A stretch of 40,389 bases of DNA, from positions 1 to 40,389 of IMG/VR virus record IMGVR_UViG_3300025120_000160; one strand, 5' to 3'. The translations under genes and the position numbers were made by a program. The stretch is from a virus. Below the pieces are notes generated by a model, which was not told the DNA's origin, ran no database searches, and saw nothing but the letters and a program-made list of their open reading frames with translations. This document shows, one piece after another, positions 24,726 through 29,435 of this stretch. How positions within the stretch are numbered: position 1 is the first letter of the stretch; every line of letters begins with the position of its first letter.

Positions 24726-24919
24726 TATATTAAATCCATCAATTTATTGATATCATGGAGCTCGTTTTGTAGTTTTGTGATTTCGTGAGTAAAACGGTCG
24801 TTCACTAACTCCACTTTTGCTTTGCCTCGAACTTTAAAATACTTTTCTAATTGTATAAGTATCTGTTCTTTTCTTTTAGCGTGTTTATTTAGCCATGTTT
24901 GTTCTGTTTCGTTAGTCAT
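24725..24919 (-). CDS. 64-aa helical hypothetical protein
   Basis: Start set at the second ATG (MTNETEQTWLNKH) because AAGGAGAAAG lies directly ahead of it; an ATG five codons upstream would leave no ribosome site. The protein is charged and probably all helical (KRKEQILIQLEKYF, EITKLQNELHDINKLMDLI), a likely coiled coil. It overlaps both neighbours. Function unknown. Confidence 0.65.
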   Translation of the reverse strand: MTNETEQTWLNKHAKRKEQILIQLEKYFKVRGKAKVELVNDRFTHEITKLQNELHDINKLMDLI

Positions 24920-25032
24920 TCTTTCTCCTTCCATTTTTCTAATATTTGTTCTCCAGTTGAATCATCAATATAATAAACAACTCCCTTTATTGTGATATAA
25001 ACACAATCTTTTGATCTTACGTCTATTTTCAT
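24916..25032 (-). CDS. 38-aa protein, first gene of the mini-operon
   Basis: MKIDVRSKDCVYITIKGVVY followed by YIDDSTGEQILEKWKEKE. The pattern of three short strands and the DDSTGE turn is a recognisable small phage fold. AGGAAAG precedes the ATG, and the stop overlaps the next start as ATGA. A TTATAAT box lies about 35 bases upstream. Function unknown. Confidence 0.65.
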   Translation of the reverse strand: MKIDVRSKDCVYITIKGVVYYIDDSTGEQILEKWKEKE

Positions 25033-25078
25033 TATTCTTTCCTTTCTAATATAATGTAATTTATTATAACAAATTATT

Positions 25079-25122
25079 TGCTACAGACACTAAAAAAATG
25101 AAAAGGTAGCCCGAAGGCTACC
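25079..25122 (-). promoter_or_regulatory. Leader element copy 8 with UUCG terminator
   Basis: Reading the minus strand: a 7-bp stem GGTAGCC/GGCTACC with the stable TTCG tetraloop (25122-25105), a T-rich tail TTTTCATTTTTTT, then AGTGTCTGTAGCA (25091-25079). The first part is a good intrinsic terminator. The second is the 5' half of the repeated leader; here no GGAG-loop hairpin follows. TTATAAT lies 16 bases further on, so this copy may overlap a conventional promoter for the mini-operon. Confidence 0.6.
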
Positions 25123-25395
25123 AAGGGTCAAGAACTACAAACATATTATAGCCTCCTTTATTGAAACGAAGAAAGACCTAAAGGCATTCGTGGGACTAGT
25201 TTTTTCACCCACAACTTTCGGTCGGTCAGATGAACTGTTTCTCCATCTACTCGTGCCTATTTCCCAAGACCTCAACCATTTGGTCATACTTCTTGGGCCT
25301 TACACCTTATGCCTCTGACTTAAAGACATTGTTCAGTCAGAATGCCGCTAAACAATTTGCAAATCGTTTAGTGTTAGGTCTTTCTTTATTTCTTA
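25098..25395 (-). ncRNA. Candidate structured leader/non-coding RNA
   Basis: No convincing gene fills this stretch. On the minus strand, downstream of a promoter-like site, several stems are visible: CTAAAC/GTTTAG around ATTTGCAAAT (25348-25371), TCTGACT/AGTCAGA (25314-25341), CCCAAGA/TCTTGGG (25263-25297), and the UUCG-capped terminator at 25105-25122. Length from the promoter to the terminator is about 290 nt. Boundaries are estimates; folding and expression are not shown. Confidence 0.45.
25118..25144 (-). CDS. Possible 8-aa leader peptide
   Basis: MFVVLDPW, preceded by AAAGGAGG at good spacing, with its TAG stop inside the stem of the downstream UUCG terminator. A ribosome on this peptide would cover part of the terminator, the layout expected of transcription attenuation. 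Very short, so only a suggestion. Confidence 0.35.
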   Translation of the reverse strand: MFVVLDPW

Positions 25396-25400
25396 TACTT

Positions 25401-25430
25401 ACTATATCGAGACAATCTCGAAAAATTCAA
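25401..25430 (-). promoter_or_regulatory. Candidate promoter with palindromic operator in its spacer
   Basis: On the minus strand TTGAAT (25430-25425) and TATAGT (25406-25401) are 18 bases apart. The spacer contains the perfect inverted repeat TCGAGATTGTCTCGA (25421-25407, 6-bp arms, 3-base centre), a position where a bound repressor would block RNA polymerase. Confidence 0.5.
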
Positions 25431-25491
25431 CAAAAAAAATAAATTTTTTTTCATAATATAGTTATGTGTAATTTTTATTTTTTTTCAACTT

Positions 25492-25519
25492 CGCGCGCAT
25501 ACGTATATATACATATGTA
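25492..25519. repeat. Alternating purine-pyrimidine tract 2
   Basis: Twenty-eight bases of perfect alternation from CGCGCGCATACG through TATATATACATATGTA. On the plus strand it folds as an imperfect hairpin (CATACGTATA/TATACATATG) and is followed by TTTTTTT, so it could also be a plus-strand terminator. It shares TATATATACATAT and AATTTTTTTAT with tract 4. Confidence 0.7.
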
Positions 25520-25540
25520 ATTTTTTTATGTATATTATTT

Positions 25541-25559
25541 ATGTTCATGAAATGAACAT
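25541..25559. promoter_or_regulatory. Perfect inverted repeat, candidate operator
   Basis: ATGTTCATGAAATGAACAT: 8-bp arms around GAA. It lies in non-coding DNA after the terminator of the small-gene block. The centre ATGAAAT is shared with another perfect palindrome at 29407-29423, so the same protein might bind both. Confidence 0.45.
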
Positions 25560-25576
25560 TCCCTCCTTTCAACTAA

Positions 25577-25605
25577 GAGGGCCTGAATGTTGTAATCAGG
25601 CCCTC
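25577..25605 (-). terminator. 10-bp hairpin after small-gene operon
   Basis: GAGGGCCTGA and TCAGGCCCTC (25577-25586 and 25596-25605) pair perfectly with a 9-base loop, just after the stop at 25614 on the minus strand. The T-run is weak (TTAGTTG), so it may terminate or protect the RNA end. Confidence 0.6.
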
Positions 25606-25613
25606 CACAAAAT

Positions 25614-25784
25614 TTATTTTTCCGCCATTGGATCGTGAAAATAGAGGTCAAGAGCAAGAAATAAGATTGTTTCTACCGTATGATACTCTTCTTTAGCTTC
25701 GTCTCCGGCTAAAGACTGTTGTTCCATTTCATCGTAAACATCTAGAATGTTAATTAGATATTCTCTTACTTCTTTTTTAGTCAT
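25614..25784 (-). CDS. 56-aa acidic hypothetical protein
   Basis: Start taken at the inner ATG (MTKKEVREYLINILDVYDEM), which overlaps the upstream stop by 8 bases; an ATG five codons earlier (MGRVK) is the alternative. The chain is acidic and helical (QQSLAGDEAKEEYHTVETIL, ALDLYFHDPMAEK). Last gene of a three-gene run led by leader copy 6. Function unknown. Confidence 0.65.
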   Translation of the reverse strand: MTKKEVREYLINILDVYDEMEQQSLAGDEAKEEYHTVETILFLALDLYFHDPMAEK

Positions 25785-26109
25785 TTTCACTCGGCCCATT
25801 GTAAGCTTTCATGATTTCTTCTTTTTTATATTCACGATCATAATACCATTGATCTAAGATTTTATCTAAGTCAAAACCATGATTTTTTCTAGCATACAAA
25901 AGTAATCCATGATGCCTGTCTAAGATACCTTGGATTCTTTGTAGTTTTTGAATAATGATATCTCTGTACTCAGTAAAATTGATATCGGTAATACCAAGAT
26001 TTTTAATCACAGGGATGATATCGTTGATATTGTTTTCAATATAATCCAATTTTTCATATGGATCAGAGTTTCTTATCACTGCTTTTACTTCATTGTTTTT
26101 TCTTGTCAT
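25777..26109 (-). CDS. 110-aa helical hypothetical protein
   Basis: The start overlaps the upstream stop as ATGA. The sequence is all-helix in appearance (YIENNINDIIPVIKNLG, YRDIIIQKLQRIQGILDRHH) with an aromatic, charged C-terminus (DQWYYDREYKKEEIMKAY). No motif recognised. It is translated from the same leader-controlled transcript as its two neighbours. Confidence 0.7.
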   Translation of the reverse strand: MTRKNNEVKAVIRNSDPYEKLDYIENNINDIIPVIKNLGITDINFTEYRDIIIQKLQRIQGILDRHHGLLLYARKNHGFDLDKILDQWYYDREYKKEEIMKAYNGPSEND

Positions 26110-26324
26110 TTGTCTTCCTCCTTGTTTAACGCAAGTTTTTGAACACCTTCTAGTCTGCGCTCTTTCTCTTCTAAAGGTAAACTATCCCAATCATCCGGAA
26201 AATTCATTCCCTTGACTGTTTCAAAAAATCTTTTTTGATATTTTACCTTACCTTCTCTATCGTCTCCGGACATAATACCAAACAATGCTGATACCATGCC
26301 GACTGTTTTTAATTGATCGTTCAT
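26106..26324 (-). CDS. 72-aa hypothetical protein
   Basis: MNDQLKTVGMVSALFGIMSG, then DDREGKVKYQKRFFETVKGM and an acidic helical end (PLEEKERRLEGVQKLALNKEEDK). Translation starts from leader copy 6, whose loop provides AGGAG. First gene of a run of three. Function unknown; a short hydrophobic segment at 8-18 is too weak for a membrane claim. Confidence 0.7.
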   Translation of the reverse strand: MNDQLKTVGMVSALFGIMSGDDREGKVKYQKRFFETVKGMNFPDDWDSLPLEEKERRLEGVQKLALNKEEDK

Positions 26325-26380
26325 TATTGGTAGCCTCCTATTGCTACAGACACGGCATACGCGCGTATATACGCGTATGC
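26325..26380 (-). promoter_or_regulatory. Leader element copy 6
   Basis: Minus strand, 5' to 3': a 9-bp hairpin GCATACGCG/CGCGTATGC (26380-26355) that is itself an alternating tract, C, GTGTCT (26353-26348), stem arm GTAGC (26347-26343), loop AATAGGAG with the Shine-Dalgarno, stem arm GCTAC (26334-26330), CAATA, then ATG. Pairing of GTAGC with GCTAC is perfect. Confidence 0.7.
26355..26380. repeat. Alternating purine-pyrimidine tract 3
   Basis: Twenty-six bases of perfect alternation, nearly palindromic, running from GCATACGCGCG to CGTATGC. It doubles as the upstream hairpin of leader copy 6. Confidence 0.7.
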
Positions 26381-26392
26381 TCTAATGTATTT

Positions 26393-26572
26393 TTATTTTG
26401 TACAATACCCCGCCTCGATCAGCTCAACCGCTCTGCGGCCGAACCATCCTTGAAGCGTCCAAGCGTAGCCAGTGTCAATCAATGTCTGCCATGCTTCGAT
26501 GTACTGTTCTTCGTTTTCGGGTTCTGTCATACCTTCACAGATACCAACAGCATCAAAAATACTTTTAATCAT
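26393..26572 (-). CDS. 59-aa widespread small phage protein
   Basis: Start at the ATG overlapping the upstream stop (ATGA), served by GGGAGG; a longer start five codons earlier would begin inside that ribosome site. The core AWQTLIDTGYAWTLQGWFGR is a signature I know from many phages (AWQ-x-LIDTG-x-W-x-LQGWFGR-x-A-x2-LI), possibly catalogued as a domain of unknown function. Here it is complete. Function unknown. Confidence 0.8.
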   Translation of the reverse strand: MIKSIFDAVGICEGMTEPENEEQYIEAWQTLIDTGYAWTLQGWFGRRAVELIEAGYCTK

Positions 26573-26724
26573 TTGTCTTCCTCCCATTTAAGAGCATTGT
26601 CTGAATACTCCATTATCTTATCAGCAACTGTTTGATAGTCTTCATCATCTAACAATTCTTGAGTAAGTTTTGTTTCTCCATATGCGATCTCAAATATATA
26701 TTTAATAAATTGCTCTTTGTTCAT
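26569..26724 (-). CDS. 51-aa acidic hypothetical protein
   Basis: Real start at MNKEQFIKYIFEIAYGE, directly after leader copy 5; the frame stays open upstream but those codons are the leader hairpin and the alternating tract. The chain is acidic (LLDDEDYQTVADKIMEYSDN). Its last codons carry the ribosome site of the next gene. Function unknown. Confidence 0.65.
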   Translation of the reverse strand: MNKEQFIKYIFEIAYGETKLTQELLDDEDYQTVADKIMEYSDNALKWEEDK

Positions 26725-26756
26725 AATATATGGCCTCCTAATTGCCATAAACACTG
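26725..26756 (-). promoter_or_regulatory. Leader element copy 5
   Basis: Minus strand: CAGTGTTT (26756-26749, one change from AGTGTCT), stem arm TATGGC (26749-26744), loop AATTAGGAG, stem arm GCCATA (26734-26729), then TATT-like spacer and ATG. Stem of 6 bp. Instead of a GC-rich hairpin, alternating tract 4 lies directly upstream. Confidence 0.65.
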
Positions 26757-26763
26757 AAAATCT

Positions 26764-26789
26764 CGCGCGCGTATATATACATATATGCA
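26764..26789. repeat. Alternating purine-pyrimidine tract 4
   Basis: Twenty-six bases of perfect alternation: CGCGCGCG, then TATATATACATATATGCA, followed by TTTTTTT on the plus strand. A plus-strand stem GCGTATAT/ATATATGC is possible. It is the closest relative of tract 2. Confidence 0.7.
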
Positions 26790-26921
26790 ATTTTTTTATC
26801 ACGGAGTAGACGTCTAACCGCCTGCGGATGCAATAGTCTGTTAGCTTCTGCCTTTTCTACCCCGTTTACGCGAGGATCTCGTGCGAAGTAGAATCTTCAT
26901 TATGAGATTCCGAAGTACACG
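26790..26921. other. Non-coding stretch with strong stems
   Basis: No gene supported. Visible structure includes CTAAC/GTTAG enclosing CCG-CCTG-CGG, a 7-bp GGGGTAG/CTACTCC pair on the minus strand (26863-26803), and at 26879-26922 a hairpin TCGTG ... GAATCT / AGATTC ... CACGA whose internal loop carries CGAAGTA on both sides. In plus-strand RNA that loop could form stacked purine pairs. Which strand is transcribed is unknown. Confidence 0.35.
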
Positions 26922-27035
26922 AAAAAATAGCAAGGCTTGTTGATAAAACATTTAGCACTGGCCGGTGATCACGTCCGGATAGTAGTTAAGCGGGTAAAAT
27001 TTAAAAACCTACCCCTTCATGGTTTACCTTGCTAC
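26922..27035 (-). ncRNA. Candidate ~115-nt structured RNA
   Basis: On the minus strand TAGCAAGG (27034-27027) pairs with CCTTGCTA (26935-26928), which is followed by TTTTTT, the layout of an intrinsic terminator closing the whole RNA. Inside lie TACCC-type stem GGGTA/TACCC (27014-27010 with 26996-26992) and CCGG/CCGG (26978-26962). It begins at leader copy 7 and contains no reading frame above three codons with the proper start. Expression is not shown. Confidence 0.5.
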
Positions 27036-27081
27036 AGACACTGAAATTTTTTAGGGAGACGCGGCTTGTGGACCGCGTCTC
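27031..27081 (-). promoter_or_regulatory. Leader element copy 7 heading a non-coding RNA
   Basis: Minus strand: 9-bp hairpin GAGACGCGG/CCGCGTCTC (27081-27056), CCTAAAAAATTT, then CAGTGTCT (27043-27036) and GTAGC (27035-27031). No GGAG loop hairpin follows; instead the GTAGC arm pairs about 95 bases away with GCTA. This copy suggests that AGTGTCT acts at the RNA 5' end or as a promoter, not only in translation. Confidence 0.6.
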
Positions 27082-27092
27082 GCGGGAGGTAT

Positions 27093-27194
27093 TTATGAAT
27101 TTAATTTTAGTCTTCTTAGATAGAGATCATTGTTAGCTTTCCATTCTTTCTCTTCGATTATGTTTTTTATTTTTTTAATAATAAAGTTTAACAT
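27093..27194 (-). CDS. 33-aa basic peptide
   Basis: MLNFIIKKIKNIIEEKEWKA then NNDLYLRRLKLNS. The ATG follows leader copy 4 with GGAGG at good distance, the same way the larger genes of the block start, which supports coding despite the length. It looks like one amphipathic helix. Function unknown. Confidence 0.55.
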   Translation of the reverse strand: MLNFIIKKIKNIIEEKEWKANNDLYLRRLKLNS

Positions 27195-27241
27195 TGTTGA
27201 TGGCCTCCTATTGCCATAGACACTGGGGCCCTAAGGCCCCA
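27195..27241 (-). promoter_or_regulatory. Leader element copy 4
   Basis: Minus strand: 7-bp hairpin TGGGGCC/GGCCCCA (loop TTAG, 27241-27224), GTGTCT (27223-27218), stem arm ATGGC (27217-27213), loop AATAGGAG, stem arm GCCAT (27204-27200), CAACA, ATG. Confidence 0.7.
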
Positions 27242-27245
27242 TGTT

Positions 27246-27536
27246 TTATAAGCTTCCGCCAAATTGTCTAAAAGTTTCTAGAGTGTAAGATCTTTTTTGA
27301 TCTAGGGGTGAAACATCATAATTATTTTTGTTCCATCTTCTAACATACCAAGCGGCGATGTCTTCTTGAGCTTCACCAACAAATCTAAAAGCTTCGTACG
27401 GTTCGTCTTTATTGAAATTACCCCAGTGTTTATCATTTACAGTGAAGTAAAGTTCACGAGTATTATCGTAAATCACGGTAAACGGCCCGTGAAAATCAGT
27501 AGGATATGTTTCTAAAGTATATCTTTTGTATTCCAT
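27246..27536 (-). CDS. 96-aa hypothetical protein
   Basis: MEYKRYTLETYPTDFHGPFT, rich in Tyr, Phe and Trp, with likely beta strands (YTLETYPTD, FTVIYDNTRELYFTVND) and a helix EDIAAWYVRRWNKNN. The start follows leader copy 3. Single-gene unit between two leader hairpins. No family recognised. Confidence 0.7.
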   Translation of the reverse strand: MEYKRYTLETYPTDFHGPFTVIYDNTRELYFTVNDKHWGNFNKDEPYEAFRFVGEAQEDIAAWYVRRWNKNNYDVSPLDQKRSYTLETFRQFGGSL

Positions 27537-27587
27537 AATAAGTAGCCTCCCATGCTACAGACACTGGGAGGACCAAAAGGCCCTCCC
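27537..27587 (-). promoter_or_regulatory. Leader element copy 3
   Basis: Minus strand: hairpin GGGAGGGCC/GGTCCTCCC with TTTT loop and one G-U pair (27587-27566), AGTGTCT (27565-27559), stem arm GTAGC (27558-27554), loop ATGGGAG, stem arm GCTAC (27546-27542), TTATT, ATG. Confidence 0.7.
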
Positions 27588-27593
27588 TATAAA

Positions 27594-27941
27594 TTAATCC
27601 GGATTTGAACTCATATAAGCATCAAATCCAACCTCTCTAAACATTTCTGCATACTTCTCTGCGCCAATTTCTTTTAAATCCATTGACTGGTAAGTTAACT
27701 TAAAACCCGCGGGATTACTAAGATATAGACCGCCGCCGTAGTTATCATTAAAACCCAATTCTTTGAGTAACTTACCTACTCTTGAATTGCCTCTTACACC
27801 TTTAACAACAACACCGGCAAAACCACAATAAAATGGTTCGCCGTGTTTCTCTATAAAATCAGTGACTGCTTTTTTAGCAGCCATCACTGCTTCATGATGA
27901 AGTATGTTGATAGTGTATAATTTTTCTTTTTCTATTTTCAT
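27594..27941 (-). CDS. 115-aa phage protein of CGFA-type family
   Basis: Start set at 27941 (MKIEKEKLYTINILHHEAV), right after leader copy 2; 30 further open codons upstream are the leader itself. The sequence PFYCGFAGVVVKGVRGNSRV, GGGLYLSNPAG, QSMDLKEIGAEKYAEMF and the final FDAYMSSNPD match a widespread uncharacterised phage family with CGFAWV and SQSMDVKE-type motifs. Compact alpha/beta. Function unknown. Confidence 0.8.
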   Translation of the reverse strand: MKIEKEKLYTINILHHEAVMAAKKAVTDFIEKHGEPFYCGFAGVVVKGVRGNSRVGKLLKELGFNDNYGGGLYLSNPAGFKLTYQSMDLKEIGAEKYAEMFREVGFDAYMSSNPD

Positions 27942-27989
27942 AACAAATGGCCTCCCTGCCATAGACACTGGAGGGCCAAAAGGCCCTCC
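27942..27989 (-). promoter_or_regulatory. Leader element copy 2
   Basis: Minus strand: 8-bp hairpin GGAGGGCC/GGCCCTCC with TTTT loop (27989-27970), AGTGTCT (27969-27963), stem arm ATGGC (27962-27958), loop AGGGAG, stem arm GCCAT (27951-27947), TTGTT, ATG. Confidence 0.7.
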
Positions 27990-27996
27990 GGAAAAT

Positions 27997-28449
27997 TTAG
28001 AAGTGAGGGTCACGATATTCGTGACGATCACCGAGGCTAACCACAGCCCATCCGTTTTTATTAAAACGTTTGGTCTTGTGGTTAAAATCAGCCCTCTGAA
28101 GTATGAAGACTAATTCATCGTTGTCGTCTTTAAAGAAGACAACCTCAGCCCAACACCAACCCCCTTGAGGATTAGGTGTGAATTTGTATTTAGGCTGATC
28201 GCTAAAGCTTTTAGCCTTCTCGATCACTTCCTTATGGTCTTTTGTGACCTTAAGGTAAGTACGGCCCGCTTTGGTCTGTACGACCTCTTGAACCGTAGCG
28301 GCGTGGCTGTCAGACCACATGTTGATGGTAGCCGGTGTTCCGACTTCCAACATATTACTAGGATAGTAGACCCTAGCCCTTTGATAGTTAACCAAAGAAC
28401 CAACATCTCTACCTAGATTAGGTAGTTTAATATTGTTAGGTAGTTTCAT
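27997..28449 (-). CDS. 150-aa hypothetical protein
   Basis: MKLPNNIKLPNLGRDVGSLV, then a probable SH3-like or beta-barrel region (YYPSNMLEVGTPATINMW, SHAATVQEVVQTKAGRTYLK, GWCWAEVVFFKDDNDELVFI). Translation starts from leader copy 1. It is the largest gene of the small-gene block and the first on its strand. No known motif; the beta-rich N-terminal part could bind nucleic acid, but this is only a guess. Confidence 0.7.
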   Translation of the reverse strand: MKLPNNIKLPNLGRDVGSLVNYQRARVYYPSNMLEVGTPATINMWSDSHAATVQEVVQTKAGRTYLKVTKDHKEVIEKAKSFSDQPKYKFTPNPQGGWCWAEVVFFKDDNDELVFILQRADFNHKTKRFNKNGWAVVSLGDRHEYRDPHF

Positions 28450-28494
28450 AATATATAGCCTCCCGTGCTATAGACACAGCGGGATAACCCGCTG
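28450..28494 (-). promoter_or_regulatory. Leader element copy 1
   Basis: Minus strand: 7-bp hairpin CAGCGGG/CCCGCTG with TTAT loop (28494-28477), merging into TGTGTCT, stem arm TATAGC (28472-28467), loop ACGGGAG, stem arm GCTATA (28459-28454), TATT, ATG at 28449. Stem of 6 bp. Confidence 0.7.
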
Positions 28495-28509
28495 TCAGTG
28501 TTTCGGCCA

Positions 28510-28763
28510 TTAAGGCCTCATCAGTATAGCTTTGGAGTGTGAAACTGTTCCCAGTGGTGTGGCATCTTCTGTGATACCCTCTTCAGTAGTGTCTTCTGTT
28601 ATTCTACCCAGTTCGCCCTTTTTGACTTGCCCCTATTTTGTTCGCCTCGGGGCCAGTGGTCTATCTTAAAAAGATAAGTTACCATACCATGTGGTACAGT
28701 ATCGTCAACAGCTAAATCAAATAAAATTGGTCACAATTGTCGCACTTTGATAAAGTTACTCAC
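28510..28763 (-). pseudogene. Broken small gene spread over two or three frames
   Basis: Protein-like sequence continues across frames: SKCDNCDQFY, then FDLAVDDTVPHGMVTYLF and KIDHWPRGEQNRGKSKRANWVE, then ITEDTTEEGITEDATPLG up to LMRP and TAA at 28510. Adding one T in the run at about 28728 and one A in GAATAAC at about 28600 would join all three. There is no clean ATG at the front (a GTG at 28763 is in another frame). Either a decaying gene or two homopolymer sequencing errors. A CxxC suggests a zinc site. Confidence 0.45.
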
Positions 28764-29435
28764 AGGTTAATTAAAACGTTGAAAAATATAGAGGAATTAA
28801 TTATCGATTAAATTCCTATTATGTTTCTCGGACCGCGGAACGCCGACCGGTTTTAAGAGGTTTAGAGGTGTCAAGTTTTTTATTTTAAGTTAGCTTTCAT
28901 TTTGTATATTAGAACGCTCTGTAGGGCTCTTATATGGTAAAATATGGTACTGTATAACATGGTTTAGAAAATGAGGGAAAAATAAAAACGGTTTTAAGAG
29001 CTGTAGAGATGGGTTGACGGGTTCTTTCTGTATGATTAAGTATGATATTTTATGGTACATCTCTACGGTTAAAAAATGTAGGTTAAAAGCGATTTTGGGT
29101 TTGTTCGTAGTTTGTTCGTTTTAATAGGTTGGTGGACCGCGGACCGTGGAACACTGGAACGGTACAAGAGTTTTTTTGAAAAAATTTAAAATAAAAAAAA
29201 GTTTTTATAAAAAAGAAGTGTGGCACTGTTCCATTCTTCTATAATAGTTGAAAAATATAGTAAAACCTGTCCACAGTTCTATTTTTAGTAGTGTGGACAG
29301 TGTTCCATCTTCCCTTGGGCATTAGACTGTTTTTAAGATAAATTTTATTTATAAATATAATTTTGGAAAAACTTCTAGTAACGATTTGGTATAGTTGATT
29401 TGTTTAACATTATGAAATAATGTAACGGTGTATTT
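28764..29435. other. AT-rich non-coding region with repeats
   Basis: About 670 bases with no supported gene. It holds a hairpin with 7-bp arms AGGAATT/AATTCCT (28792-28817), a 23-base direct repeat starting CGGTTTTAAGAG (28848-28870 and 28989-29011, three mismatches), GTAGAGATG inverted at 29003 and 29058, several ATGGTA words (28932-29056), a 9-bp stem CTGTCCACA/TGTGGACAG (29267-29300) and two GTGTTCCAT-like words. A replication origin or packaging site is plausible before the terminase genes, but not shown. Confidence 0.5.
29407..29423. promoter_or_regulatory. Perfect inverted repeat before the late operon
   Basis: ACATTATGAAATAATGT: 7-bp arms around GAA, 12 bases before the nuclease start codon. 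The shared centre with the palindrome at 25541-25559 makes a common regulator conceivable. It may also hide the ribosome-binding region in a hairpin. Confidence 0.45.

Noticed and set aside
25230-25442. Plus-strand 70-codon frame opposite the candidate leader RNA
   Set aside because: No ribosome site, unusual composition, and it runs across the palindromes and stems of the minus-strand region; more likely chance.
25462-25548. Possible 28-aa basic peptide coupled to a 4-codon MFIS frame with AAAGGAGG on the minus strand
   Set aside because: It reads through the alternating tract and the palindrome; too short and without support from a recognisable protein.
26803-26863. tRNA-like fold on the minus strand with a 7-bp GGGGTAG/CTACTCC end stem
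   Set aside because: Only 61 nt, no T-loop consensus and no proper D- or anticodon arm; described as structured non-coding DNA instead.
27942-28031. Longer N-terminus for the 115-aa gene (30 extra codons)
   Set aside because: Those codons are the leader hairpins and the ribosome site; the same inner start layout is used by the other five leader-controlled genes.
28683-28763. TGA read as sense codon to extend the broken gene from the GTG at 28763
   Set aside because: TGA is used as a normal stop in many ATGA gene overlaps here, so code change is unlikely; frame disruption explains it better.
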